Shown: positions 53,901 to 64,000 of the stretch, in pieces
Position numbering within the stretch: position 1 is the stretch's first letter
Layout of the letters: every line of letters begins with the position of its first letter
Source: Symsagittifera roscoffensis
Taxonomy: Eukaryota > Xenacoelomorpha > Acoela > Convolutidae
Direction of reading: 5' to 3'
DNA length: 64,000 bases
Assembly: GCF_963678635.1 (NCBI RefSeq)
Contig: NC_087064.1
Span: forward strand, 60,691,548 to 60,755,547
Position numbers and translations under genes: made by a program
Notes under the pieces: generated by a model
Databases searched by the model: none
Told to the model about the DNA's origin: nothing
What the model saw: the letters and a program-made list of their open reading frames with translations, nothing else

Positions 53901-56660
53901 GCAAAAATTAGATTTTTTTCATCTTAACTCGAAAATATTAGCCTCGCTGACTTAGGTAATTTTAGCCTAAACCGTTTTGTTCTGAACAAATAACCTGTGT
54001 TCAGGTACTTTTCAGTGACAGAAAGTCAGTCTAATGAAAGTCAACAAATGTATCGCTGCGCCTGATAAAAATAAAGATGTATATTTCACCTAAGGGCGAT
54101 AAAAAAAACCTAACAGTCTACGTACCGAACAACAAATCAGCTATTAAGCAAAGGTTATTTCACTTTTCAAGATTTGCAGTATATATTACCAACAGATAAT
54201 CTTCGGAATGTTTAGTTTTGTGGAACATTTGTTCTTTAAATCAGTCTGGATTCAGATCTCGTAGCGATGGATTACGATTCCCCAAGCATCAACATTTTTT
54301 CAAAAAGTTCATAGAATTCCACTTTAATAGGTTTATCAAAAATGCTAGTTTTTGTTCCGACGATTGAAAATGGGGAAGAATTTTGTATTCGGGTATTTCA
54401 GTTTTTTTTGTTTTTCACGCAAAATTAGGGGCTACAAATAATCATTGGCCTAGCTTCAGTGGTATATTATATTAAAGCTCATTAATTGAACCACATATTG
54501 AACAACTTTAAAAAAAATTCCCAAAGTAGTGTCGAGAAAAACAGGTTTGAATTTTTTGGTTTAATTTAGCAGGCTTTTTCATGCTTATACCAAGCCGTTA
54601 ATTTAGCTCAATTAATTTTATAATAGTTTAAATATCAAGAAAAATAGGTCTGAATTTTGAATTAATGCGAATCATCTGTTATGTGTTCTTACTTTTACTG
54701 TTGAGCTAGTTTTTTCTCTTTTTTTTTGTTTTCCACGCAAAGTCAGCTGCCACAAAAAAATCATCGGAGAGTTTTGAATGATATATCATACTGAAGCTCT
54801 TTCAGTTGTAATTCGATTGACATTTAGAATTTTCCAAAAAAGAATTCCCAGTGTTGAGCAAAATCGGTTTGAAGTTGTTGATTTTTATCTTTAATTCGAG
54901 CGAATCAAGCAAGCAAGCAGGCTTACAACAGCTTAATTATGTCAATTTAAACCTTAAAAACAAAGTTTTGAGCAAGTTAACTTCTTTTTGGAATTTAAGT
55001 TTTCTTTTGGGAACCAAAAACTTCAAAAAAAAATCAAGCATTATCTGCAAAAAAAAATATGAAAAAAAAGTTTAAAAAGTTGTTTTTCGTTTTTCTAACC
55101 ATTTCTATAAATTGTTTTGTTCAAATGGTCTATGTTACTATGGCTGTCGAATTTGCTTAATTTATACTTTGAGGTCAGATCCTTTAATCACCCATGGCAA
55201 AAATAACTACACTGATTTGAAAAAAAAATCAGTTGTTTTTTAAAGACTATGGTCGGAGCATTCTGTGCTACTTGCACAGTAATCGTCTGCCTTTGTTTCA
55301 TCTTTGGCTCCTGTTGGTAATTTTCATTATCGTTTTTGTGTACAATCGAAAAGTTTTGTATTCCAATAAACATAAAACTGGTGTCCCAAAAAAACAGATT
55401 TTGCTTCAGTTTTTGTTCACTAAAAACATTACCGACATCTAAGACACGACAAAGTTTTACCAATTTTTCAACAAAGACTTTCTTCATTTTTAAAAATTCT
55501 AGTTCATGGCATTGACTTGCATCAAAATAGCCCTCCATTGCTGTTAATCAAAGGACCCCGAAGCAATGAATCAAGTGAAACGCGAGCAAAATGAAAAATA
55601 CAAGGTCAGAGTTAAGTATTGCGACCAAAATACTTAATATTTTTTTTATGCGTTTTTGGAATACAATGTGGCAAACTTTCAATCCCACTATCCAGAGTCT
55701 CTGTTACTATATCCACAATAAGACGAAAATGAGATGTCTTTATGAAATACATGCGACGAGTCAAGCGAAACGTGAGTTAACTGATGAATATACATTAACA
55801 TTGCAAAGCGGCTCAGTTTCCCTGAAGTTTTTTTCATATTTAAGGTCGCTTTGTCAAGGGCTCTCCGTTTTTTTTCTTAAACAAAAGTCAATATAATTTT
55901 TCACATATACTACCGATGAGGAGAGCTTTGGATTTGAATGTGCTGTTCTGTTGGAAAGTCAAGTACTCTATATAAACAAGCGAAATTAAACAGAGTTTTT
56001 CGCAGTCGCTCTTTGAGAAAGTCAAAAAATAGAAAGTCATGAAATTTTGCTATTTAGATTATAGAAGACAGAGTGAAATAATGCGACTGAAATAGCTATG
56101 ATTTAGTGGCATTTTAAAAGTATAAGACAGTAAGTTTCAGCTCCTTCACTTAGTGCACTCAAGGAAACGCCATTAAAATAATCGAAGTAGATTTTCTATT
56201 TTGAAAAATGTAGTTTTTAAGAAAAATTTTTGTAAAGATGCCTGTGATTAGAACATCGGCTATTTTTGCTGAAGTTGTTGATGCTCACAGTTCCCGTAAA
56301 TAGCCGTGTTTCCTGTATATAAGTTTGTTCACAGGATGACTGAAAATGGTGATCATCTGGATTTTTACCTTCGTCAACAAACAGACAATTTTTCAGCATG
56401 TCTGCATTTTAAATGCACGTTCTAATCAAAAATTGTATTTATGTTGGTAGTAATTTTATCAACTTGATTTCAGTGTATCCGTTTTTTCGTTTTTTGATTG
56501 TTTTCTCTTTATTCGGTTTAAGAGGTTTCGGCTCATAAAGTATTGGCTTAGAGGTCTCTTTTTGAGCAAAAAAAAATGTCTCAAAGCATTTTGAGGCTTT
56601 TTGAGTTTTTGAATTTTTTGATTATCAAAAATTTATTTTGGCGCAAGTTGTATGCTCCAA

Positions 56661-56721
56661 AATAATGGTGAACCAATTGACTCAGTTCCAAGCGGTCCTC
56701 GTTCGATTCCCGCCGGGATCA
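56661..56721 (+). repeat. tRNA-derived SINE head
   Basis: A B-box-like CGTTCGATTCCCG with a plausible upstream A-box region. It is the weakest of the five. Confidence 0.35.
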
Positions 56722-56786
56722 TTTTTTGCATTGTAAAGACCTGCCAGTAAACCAGCCACCTATTGTAATAAATCACTCGGTGCAGT

Positions 56787-56792
56787 TTTATT
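56787..56792 (-). terminator. Candidate poly(A) signal of the ankyrin gene
   Basis: AATAAA on the minus strand, about 75 bp downstream of the stop codon at 56866. Confidence 0.45.
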
Positions 56793-56865
56793 ACAACAAA
56801 AGCGGTTAATTTTAGAGGTAATTATAAGACGGAAATTCAAAGTTGTTTTTGCTCCTGGAAAAAAT

Positions 56866-57155
56866 TCATCTCATAATGGAGAATCTAAGTTTATCGTTGG
56901 ACGACTGGTCTCCTTTCACTTTCCGACTAATTGCCGATATCAGTTCCTTCGTCTGTTTGAGACTGTAAGCCTTGAGTCTGGCTGTCATCTCTGGAGAAAA
57001 GAAGCCACTGTCGATCCAGTCGTCGAAGTCTGGTATGAGGTCGAATGCCATCAGGTTGTGGTGGTTGCAGAGGCGGATGTTGGCACCATGTTCCAGAAGA
57101 AGACTGGCCCCGAAGGGGTTGTTGTTCTTGCATGCGTAGAACAGAGGACTGGAAC
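56866..57155 (-). CDS. Ankyrin gene, exon G (3' end)
   Basis: SSPLFYACKNNNPFGASLLL and EHGANIRLCNHHNLMAFDL make the last repeat; the tail ends DKLRFSIMR and TGA. Acceptor AATCCAG, phase 1 as required by exon F. Confidence 0.82.
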
Positions 57156-60100
57156 CTGGATTGGAAAACATCAATTTGAATAGATATTTCGAGGGTTGAG
57201 TTTCTCGGAGATTTTATTAACACCCTGTATGCTGAAAACCCCTTTGAAGCTTTTTACACTTGCGAGATCAAGTTTCTTGTAATTGGGAACCAGACTTTTT
57301 CCCGTAAAAAACGTTTCTTAAATTTTCAATTTGCTGCTCAAAGATCGTCGGCTAACTTACCATTTTTTGCTGTAAGCACCTTTCATTAGTTGCAAATGCA
57401 AGTTTTGATCATTTTTGTTTCAGGGGAGACTTGAAACTTGAAAATTTTTTCTAATGAAATCATCTTTTTTTCAGCTCAACTTGTGTGTGCTCAAGGATTG
57501 TCGCGTTTGTTTCCTTTTTGTAAATTTTGTTCCCTTGCTTAATTAAAATTCAAACGTCTGGATATTTTATGTATAATAAAAACAAATATAATGAAAATGT
57601 ATTAGATTTTATATACGGGATATTGCTTTTTTGAAAGGCTTTTAAATTTTTCTCAGAATGCTCAACACTTGGTTTTTCTCTAAAACAACAACTTTACTGG
57701 TTTTTTTTTTTTCAAAAAAAAAGTGGTGCGAATGGAAAGACCGCCCACTCTCCTGTGTGTTGGCTTGTGCCAGCAGTCTTTTTTCACACTATAAACCACT
57801 CTCTACAGACTTTGACAACTCTGTGGTGTGGAACGATTGACCCAAGTTTTTTTTTTCGTTTTCTAAAAACACCCGTGCAAAATCTCAAATCTTAGGTTAA
57901 AAAAACGCATTCTGTTAGGCTCATCTGAAACAGCGGTTACGTCCAAATGAATCTAACAAAAATTTATAGCCGTCGGAAAAATCAAACTTTGGTTTTTACC
58001 GTAATTTGAAAAATTTCGACCTTTTTCGAAACCTACCTTCCAAAATACGAAAACTTGGGTGCAAAAGAAACGGTGGATAGTGGGAAGCTCTTCTGCCTAA
58101 GACTTTGCGCCCACAATTTTACATAAAGAAGTATGGACCCCGCAAAAGTCAAACTTATGATTTTTTGACCGTTTTTCGAAGCTTTTTGACTTTTCTTAAA
58201 AACTGACCTCAGAGTTTCTGGGTTCAAAAGAAAAAAGGGGCTATGGGAAGCTCCCCTGTTTTAGCGCCTACGCCTAACTTTTTATACGAAAACTTTTGTC
58301 CTCGAAAAACTTAATTTTTGTTTTTGTACCGTTCTCGGAAACTTTTTGAGTTTCTCGAAAACTACCTTTCTAAATATCTGAAGTTTTGGGTTTAACCGAA
58401 AAAACTCCTCGTCAAAAGCGGCTGCGCCAAGTTTTATATACATAACAAATTATGGCCCGCGGAAATGTCGAATATTTGTTTTTTGACATTTTTTGATTTT
58501 ACACGAAAACGACCGTGCCAATCCTCAGATAAATGATTCAGTCGAAAATAAAACAGGTTGTGAGAATCTTTCGCGCATAAGTGACCTCTCGCTCATGGGT
58601 TCGATCAAAGGAATAGGTTGTGGAAAAGTCTATTGCCCTGCCAAATTTCATATTGAGTTCAATTGAAGAACGGGTGATAGGTATCTCTAATCCCTTATTT
58701 TGGCAGGAACATCTAAGGTTTTGCGTAGAGTTCAATTTTGAAATTTTAAAAATTACGTATTTTATCCAGCTTCAGCAAAAACTTGCTCTAAAAATAACAA
58801 ACATGCACTCCAGTTTTAGCTGGGCAACTAGTTTGTCTACAATGAACTTCTATCGAGACATACAAAAAATTAATTTTTGGTAGACTTAATGTTTTCAGCA
58901 TTTTTATTTTTTTTTCGATCTTTTGTGTTTATTATGTTTGCGTTTTATCGCAAATGGTGCGAAGATCCGCTTCGCCTTTGTGTATTACTATGTCCTGGCT
59001 CTTAGCTTGAGGATGCGACAACAATTTGAAACTAAGAACTTAATTTAAAGGGCGCAAATGCTGTTCTCCCTGTAGAAAAAACAAACCCTAATTTTAGCCT
59101 TTACCTCACTGAGAAATGTCCTTGGTTTTGGCCTTCATACCATTACCGATTGTTACATAATAGCAAGTACCATTTCTGTCCTGAATATCCACATCTGCCT
59201 CATAAGTGACAACCATCAGTTCAATCAAGTCAGTGAACAACACATTGCCCGATACCAGATGGAGAGCACACAGTCCCTCCTGCCCATCGAAAGAGTCGGA
59301 GACAGAAGCCCCGTTGTCCAATAGGAAGGAGATGAGATCCACTAGCATGTCGCTTCTTGAGGTGCCGGTGAGGTATTTGTGGAGCAGTTTCTTAGCTTCG
59401 CCTTCCTGAAAGTAATTCGAAAGTTTTTCACAATTTTTCTCAAAAGGTTAGCTTGTCAGTTTTCATATTTTAAAGTTACATTAAATTTTTTTTTGCTCAT
59501 TTTCATTCGCGTTTTTTCAATGTGCATTCATCACAATCGAAAATGGCTGGCTTCTTCAGACAAATAAAAAATATTCAAAGTTTGTTGAGCATTGATCTCC
59601 CGTGTGTAGATTGCGTCCTATTGAAGAAATGCTCTCCCAGTGGTCTGACGGTAGGCGCTACGCGCCGACAAGCGTCAAGCGTTTTCATCAATAGCTGGTG
59701 TCTCGCGAATCGAAATCACGTGGAAGAGGTATCAACACGATTGAGTACATCAAGCTTTCCAAAGTGATTGAGTGTAAGATTAATTTAATAACTGGGACTC
59801 AATCTGCTGGTATATCAAAATACCCCCCAGCATCGATATGTGTCAATTTTCTTAAAAAGTGCCTTAGGATGAAACCCGTTTGCCCCGATTGGCTTACTTT
59901 GAATTTGATCCCAATTTCCAGTAGCTGTGCAGCACATTCCAAGTGGGAATCATTCAATGCCAAGTATATTAGCGAGGGCGGGTCCCCATCTTGAGGTTCT
60001 TCCATCAGTGACTCCAGGATCTCGTCTTCATTCTGGTGCAGGAGGGACAAGACAGACTCTATGTTACCACCCATGGCCGCACAGTGGATCGGCATCAAGT

Positions 60101-63100
60101 TTTTAAAATTCCGCGCTAGGATATTACTTCCTTTGCTGACCAGAACCTAAATCAAAATTTCTACAGTTTAGGTCAACTCGAGTTAAATTGGATTAGCAAT
60201 GGTACAGTTGTAAGAGTGGTGATTATGGTTTTTCAAATTTTTCTTTTTCATTTTTTTGCAGTTTTGATCTTTATATTGAAACAATCAAACCACAAAAAGT
60301 CATTTTGCACCAGTTCCAATATCAGAAGGTCTATATTTCGTCTTCAAGACAATCGGAATGCATGACTTAAAAAAAACAGCTATAAAATATGAGTCATTTA
60401 AGAAATAACTAGCGCACGATTTGTACCTACGGTGCCTCAAACAGATCGTTGAACGTAAAAACAGTTTCTTAAAACTTACACAAAAAGAGCAATTTTTAAT
60501 GGAACCGTAAAATTAAACTGGGCGCATCCATCAGGGATTTCTATTTCATTAATACAAGGATTTATAAAGTCAAATTTTAAATTATTTTTTATCAATATCT
60601 CCAGAATAATCTTCAAATATGCGAATTTTTAAATTAAAAAAGGACCCTATAAAGCCGACAACATACAACTGCACTTGTCACTTTTTCAAGAAAATTGAAA
60701 AATAAGCACTTATTTCTCTGGTATAGATTATTAGATAAGTTTGGACAACCTTTATACAGACTCCGAAGTGTAACCCTGACAACATCCCACCATTGGGTTG
60801 AAAATTTCAAGTTTTCTCTAATTTTTTTGTTTTTTTAATGTTTTTTTAAACAACGCCATAACTCGGCACTAAAACAAAATCTGAGCACTAATTTTTGAAG
60901 GCCACATTTGCAATACTGAGTGCTTTCTGTCAGCAACTTAAATTTACCATTTTAAATTTACCATAGAGTTGAAAGTTTCAAGTTTATTAATTTTTTCCGC
61001 GTTTCTATTTTGAAAAAACCATAAAAAACGCCATATCTCGAAAACCAAAAAAATCATACAGCAGTCATATTGGGAGGGCAGATTAGCAACACCATATTAG
61101 ACCCTTATATCACCTCACCATAGGTTTGAAATTTTAAGTTTTTTGAAATCATTTTTTTTTGAAAAAATCACAAAAAAACGCAAGTTGTCAGAAATCAAAA
61201 ATATTTGAGAAGTAATGTTCAGACGCCAGATTTGCAACATCTGAGTGTACCTTGACAGTACTCACCATAAAAATGAGAAATCCACATTTAACTTGTTTTT
61301 TAATAAAAAATTTTAAAAAAAAATGAAAAACTCAATAAAAATACCACATCTAGTAAACTAAAAGAATTTGAGGATTCATATTTAAAGGCCATACTTGCAA
61401 TCCCTGAGAGTACATTTACAGCTCCCCAGCATAGGGTTGAGAAATTCAAAATTAGTGAAATAAAGAAGAAAAAAATCTTGAAAACTTACGTTGCAAAAAA
61501 AAAGAAATTGCATGCAGAGTTGAAGCATTTGCGTTCCAATAGATTTCAATAAGTCGACCTGGGTAAAAATTTTAACCAATGCGAAGCATTCACTTTTCAA
61601 CAAGTCAACATGTGAGTTTTTTAAATAAAATCCAATTGAAACACTATTTAAATATTTTACTGATATCGATGGGTGAATCCCATATACACACTTCACTACA
61701 CTGCCCTCTTCCCCTTCCATGCTGGCATCATAGATACCGCCTTACATTTGGCCTATCATTCATTAACAAGAAAACGAAAAAGTTTCTTAAGCCTTGCAAA
61801 ATACGATATAGCCTAAACGAACAGAAATAAAATTCTGTCGCTTAATATGCAAAACTTAAATTTGAAATACGTCAAATTTAATACCTCAAATACGTCAAAC
61901 ATTAAACGTCAAACATGAAACGTGTTTGAGGTATCAAACACGTTTAATACCTCAAAAACGTCAACATAGGGACTTTTAAGCATAAAAGATAGATAGATGT
62001 TTATTTTGTCTAACCTCTATCATTCGTTCGTTTTCGTCCTTGTTCTCGCTGCCTTCGAAGCACAACATGTGTAGTGGTGTGTTGCCTTCCGCATCCTATA
62101 AACAGCATGGATTTTGTGATGCATAAAAGTTAAAGGATACCTTATTGGATAGTCTTCTGGTAAATATTTTACTCCAACTTCAAATGAATATATCATTGTA
62201 AGAATACATAAATTGCTACTAAACTAGTTATGAATGATAGAGAGAAAAGTGGTGAAAACATAAGAGATCACACCTGAACAGCGACGTCGGCGCCTGCATC
62301 CTGTAAAATGGTCATACAGTCGGCACTCTTCACCCGGTGCAAAGGGGTGGCCCCCTTGTAGTCCCTCACATTCACATCCACCCCCTCACTCAGTAGCATC
62401 TCCACTGAGGGCTTGTGGGCAAAGTGACAGGCAGTGTGCAGCAGGGTGCTTCCTGGAAGAAGCTTTATATGAGAAGTCGCAAGGGACCACGTTAAAATCC
62501 TCCCCCTAACGCTTTTAAGGGGAGTAGGATGTTAACTTTCTTATAAGATGGAATTTACAGCCAATCCAAGTTACCGTCCCCTCCAATAGGGACCAAATTA
62601 CCAACCTACCCCCTGCATCATTAGGGGAAGGGTGTTAAGGTTATTATAAATTCGAAATTTTAGCCAATCCAGGTTACAATCTTTCCCCTAATAGGGACCA
62701 AATTACTATTCTCCCGCCAACTGTCTTGAGGGAGAAGGTGTTAACTTTGTAATAATTATGAATTTTTAGCCAATCAAAACCGAGTAATTTACCAGCAGCA
62801 CCAAGCAATTTCAAACCACTTAGATAGTGGGTGTAGTACCTTAACTTGGTCTATCTTGAGATTTGGGAGGGGGGGTAAGACGGTTTTGCAAATTGTGTCC
62901 CTCGTTCCCCAACCTTGTAAGTGGTTCCCTAATTTGATCTATTTATATTTCAGAGCAACGCATTGTCTTCGTATCTTTATCCGTATACCTTGAATGGCTC
63001 TGCTTCTGATGCTGGCAAAGGGCGCCACTCCCTCCACGTGGTTCTCAATCACCTTGAACAGTGTCTCAGTCTCGCCCTTGACTATCCTGGGCACGTGATC

Positions 63101-63979
63101 AGACAAGTATTCATACCACTCGAACAGCATGTCCTTCATGCCCTGGTTGCGCACTACATCCCACGCTGTTTTCCCAGTGTGGTCCTTGAAAGGTTCATTT
63201 CAGTTAACTTGAAACTATATTTTTGTATTATATTTTCATCATTTTTTGAAATTTTGATAAAAAATATCTAACTGAGCAGCAAGAAACGTTTTATTATCAG
63301 GTCCTGGAACTCGGAACTGTACTGTCATAGATTTTACACAACTTGATCGATTGCACATTTCACACGGACGGTTGATTTTTGCAGCGTAATTTGTGCCGCT
63401 GGTATTATAAACCTGTCGAAAAATGAAATAATGATTGAATAGTTAAAGAAAGTTAAGACGAATAATCCACGAGGAAAAAAAACACGAGTTTTTAATTTTA
63501 AAAAAATTGATTACACGTAACCCAATTAAACGCTAAATGTAATGATAGAGGGACTGTACACATTTCGATTATATTGCCTAAACAATGAATGTTGCTGCTG
63601 TATGAAATTCGCCAGAATTTGCATAAAATCGATAAAAATGCTTTTTAGAGGACCCAAAAAATGAATTAATTGGCCTACAAAATCATTTTATGCATTAAGT
63701 TGAATATGATCGAACGTAGCATTTTAGAGGACCAAAAATTAGTACATTTTTCATTAAAAAGTGTGTGTGTGGGGGGGACTATTTCACCCACCTTGTACCA
63801 TGTGTCGCACCCCCATTCAATCAGCAGGTGAGCACAGTTCTTGTGTATGCTACTCATGGCATAGCTGAAGGGCGTGCACTGGGTGGCATTGACTGCATTG
63901 CACTGTGCACCGTGCTCAAGTAGGAACAGTGCCATGCTCTCGTAGCCGAATTTGCACGCCCAGTGCAGGGGAGTGTTGC
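56866..63979 (-). CDS. Ankyrin-repeat protein, 3' part of gene (seven exons visible)
   Basis: Minus-strand exons 63979-63792, 63184-62989, 62452-62274, 62095-62015, 60146-59898, 59405-59171 and 57155-56866 have GT-AG borders and matching phases, and together encode about 471 C-terminal residues. Ankyrin consensus segments are NTPLHWACKFGYESMALFLL, STLLHTACHFAHKPSVEMLL, ATPLHRVKSADCMTIL, NTPLHMLCFEGSEN, MPIHCAAMGGNIESVLSLL and SSPLFYACKNNNPFGASLLL. The last 45 residues are Lys-rich with no repeat. Ankyrin repeats mediate protein binding; no catalytic domain is visible and I do not recognise the orthologue. The 5' end lies beyond the window. Confidence 0.82.
57156..59170 (-). other. Intron F-G of the ankyrin gene
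   Basis: 2.0 kb, largely occupied by the 160-bp repeat array at 57850-58560 and a repeat tail with CGCTTCGCCTTTGTGT near 58970. No exon candidate. Confidence 0.65.
57850..58560. repeat. ~160-bp tandem repeat array (five units)
   Basis: Same family as 41700-42470: the core around TCGAAAACTACC and TTTTGGGTTTAAC recurs at about 57858, 58025, 58193, 58352 and 58503. The CTGTTTTAGCGCC/GCATAAG-type interval between cores is also shared. Confidence 0.6.
59171..59405 (-). CDS. Ankyrin gene, exon F
   Basis: EGEAKKLLHKYLTGTSR, then LISFLLDNGASVSDSF and LCALHLVSGN; ends ADVDIQDRN plus one base at donor GTACTT. A second possible donor (GTAATG, 30 bases further) would break the repeat, so I prefer the first. 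Confidence 0.75.
59406..59897 (-). other. Intron E-F of the ankyrin gene
   Basis: About 490 bp, AT-rich. The GTCTGACGGTAGGCGC word near 59642 looks like part of a repeat, but no boundaries are visible. Confidence 0.55.
59898..60146 (-). CDS. Ankyrin gene, exon E
   Basis: VLVSKGSNILARNFKNLMP, IHCAAMGGNIESVLSLL and YLALNDSHLECAAQLLEIG form two repeats. 83 codons, phase 0, acceptor GATTTAG, donor GTAAGC. Confidence 0.82.
60147..62014 (-). other. Intron D-E of the ankyrin gene
   Basis: 1.87 kb holding a diverged tandem repeat of about 150-200 bp (60770-61450; words like ACCATAGGGTTGAAA followed by TTTCAAG recur) and a palindromic low-complexity stretch (61865-61975) made of AATACCTCAAA and ACGTCAAAC words in both orientations. 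Confidence 0.6.
60770..61450. repeat. Diverged tandem repeat, 150-200 bp period
   Basis: A GACA-CACCATAGGGTTGAAA-TTCAAG-type core recurs at about 60780, 60965, 61115, 61255 and 61420, with ACGCCATATCTCG-like and ATTTGCAACA-like words between cores. Confidence 0.5.
62015..62095 (-). CDS. Ankyrin gene, exon D
   Basis: A short 27-codon exon, DAEGNTPLHMLCFEGSEN and on to ERMIE, phase 0 on both sides (acceptor TTTATAG, donor GTTAGA). It continues the repeat from exon C and leads into exon E. Confidence 0.78.
62096..62273 (-). other. Intron C-D of the ankyrin gene
   Basis: A short AT-rich intron with nothing else visible. Confidence 0.6.
62274..62452 (-). CDS. Ankyrin gene, exon C
   Basis: STLLHTACHFAHKPSVEMLL, GVDVNVRDYKGATPLH and ILQDAGADVAVQ give two ankyrin repeats. 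Acceptor TCTTCCAG, donor GTGTGA. The match to the ankyrin consensus is among the best in the gene. Confidence 0.82.
62453..62988 (-). other. Intron B-C of the ankyrin gene, with a ~110-bp tandem repeat
   Basis: Three units at about 62475-62790 share AGCCAATCCARGTTAC, AATAGGGACCAAATTA and GGGAAGGGTGTTAA. Nothing else is visible. Confidence 0.65.
62989..63184 (-). CDS. Ankyrin gene, exon B
   Basis: DHTGKTAWDVVRNQGMKDM continues the repeat begun in exon A; then EWYEYLSDHVPRIVKGETE and KVIENHVEGVAPF are non-repeat. Acceptor TTTCAAG, donor GTATAC, ending in phase 1. Confidence 0.75.
63185..63791 (-). other. Intron A-B of the ankyrin gene
   Basis: About 600 bp, AT-rich, with a short GT run near 63763. 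No further exon is needed, because exons A and B join in phase within one repeat. Confidence 0.6.
63792..63979 (-). CDS. Ankyrin gene, exon A (first visible)
   Basis: Starts in phase with two bases of a split codon after acceptor CTTGTAG; NTPLHWACKFGYESM and FLLEHGAQCNAVN form one repeat, and the exon ends CDTWYK at donor GTGGGT. Confidence 0.82.
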
Positions 63980-64000
63980 CTACAAGATTGTAAACCAAGT

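Larger units (their letters stand above)
48870..56865. other. Intergenic region between the two convergent genes
   Basis: About 8 kb of AT-rich DNA. It holds MITE copy 3, two tRNA-like SINE heads (50860, 56661), an A-rich run of ATTAGAGG words (50365-50425) and a relic at 52110-52240 matching intron 2 (33720-33850). Open frames such as 51153-51521 and 53504-53731 have AT-driven composition and no domain; I find no gene. Confidence 0.6.

Overview
The window is metazoan genomic DNA, most likely from an invertebrate. Its two host genes have many exons with GT-AG introns, the introns and spacers are AT-rich and full of interspersed repeats, and retroelement debris occupies the first half. I cannot name the phylum. 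Everything here was read by eye; no alignment or database search was run, and 200 bases at 30976-31175 are unknown (N).

Left half (1-32100) is a retroelement nest. Positions 1-4602 form a unit whose first 3.1 kb recurs almost identically at 4603-7730. Each copy holds broken 3' pieces of two reverse-transcriptase (RT) families, called A and B here, followed by an LTR of about 885 bp. The second copy runs on into what I read as one giant LTR retrotransposon at 6520-30260, about 23.7 kb. Its two LTRs start TGTGCC, end TTACA and are about 96% identical by eye. It sits inside the family-A ORF with a 3-bp target duplication (CTG); the rest of the split ORF resumes at 30261, and a related uninterrupted copy of the site lies near 540. 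From 5' to 3' the element has a 3-kb leader rich in CCCTCCG motifs, then gag (two zinc knuckles), aspartic protease, RT, RNase H and integrase in Ty3/Gypsy order, all broken by stops and frameshifts. About 10 kb of extra same-strand coding sequence follows: a macro-domain-like protein, a coiled-coil protein, an SGNH/GDSL hydrolase with all catalytic residues, a second degenerate SGNH-like region fused to an unrecognised 390-residue region, and two unbroken unrecognised ORFs of 480 and 1005 codons. This cargo is the most unusual content of the window. A diverged sister LTR lies at 31176-31849, itself next to a family-B RT fragment.

Middle (32643-48869, + strand) is an apparently intact eight-exon gene for a C2H2 zinc-finger protein of 1845 residues with about 23 fingers. 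All splice phases agree and the joined length is a multiple of three. Its introns contain hAT-type MITEs with 8-bp target duplications, tRNA-derived SINE heads and tandem repeats of about 170 and 310 bp.

Right end (63979-56866, - strand) is the 3' part of an ankyrin-repeat gene. Seven exons with matching phases are visible, and its 5' end lies beyond the window. The two host genes converge on about 8 kb of AT-rich intergenic DNA in which I see only repeats. Nothing suggests that the host genes and the retroelement work together; the element is a dense coding block in gene-poor, AT-rich surroundings.
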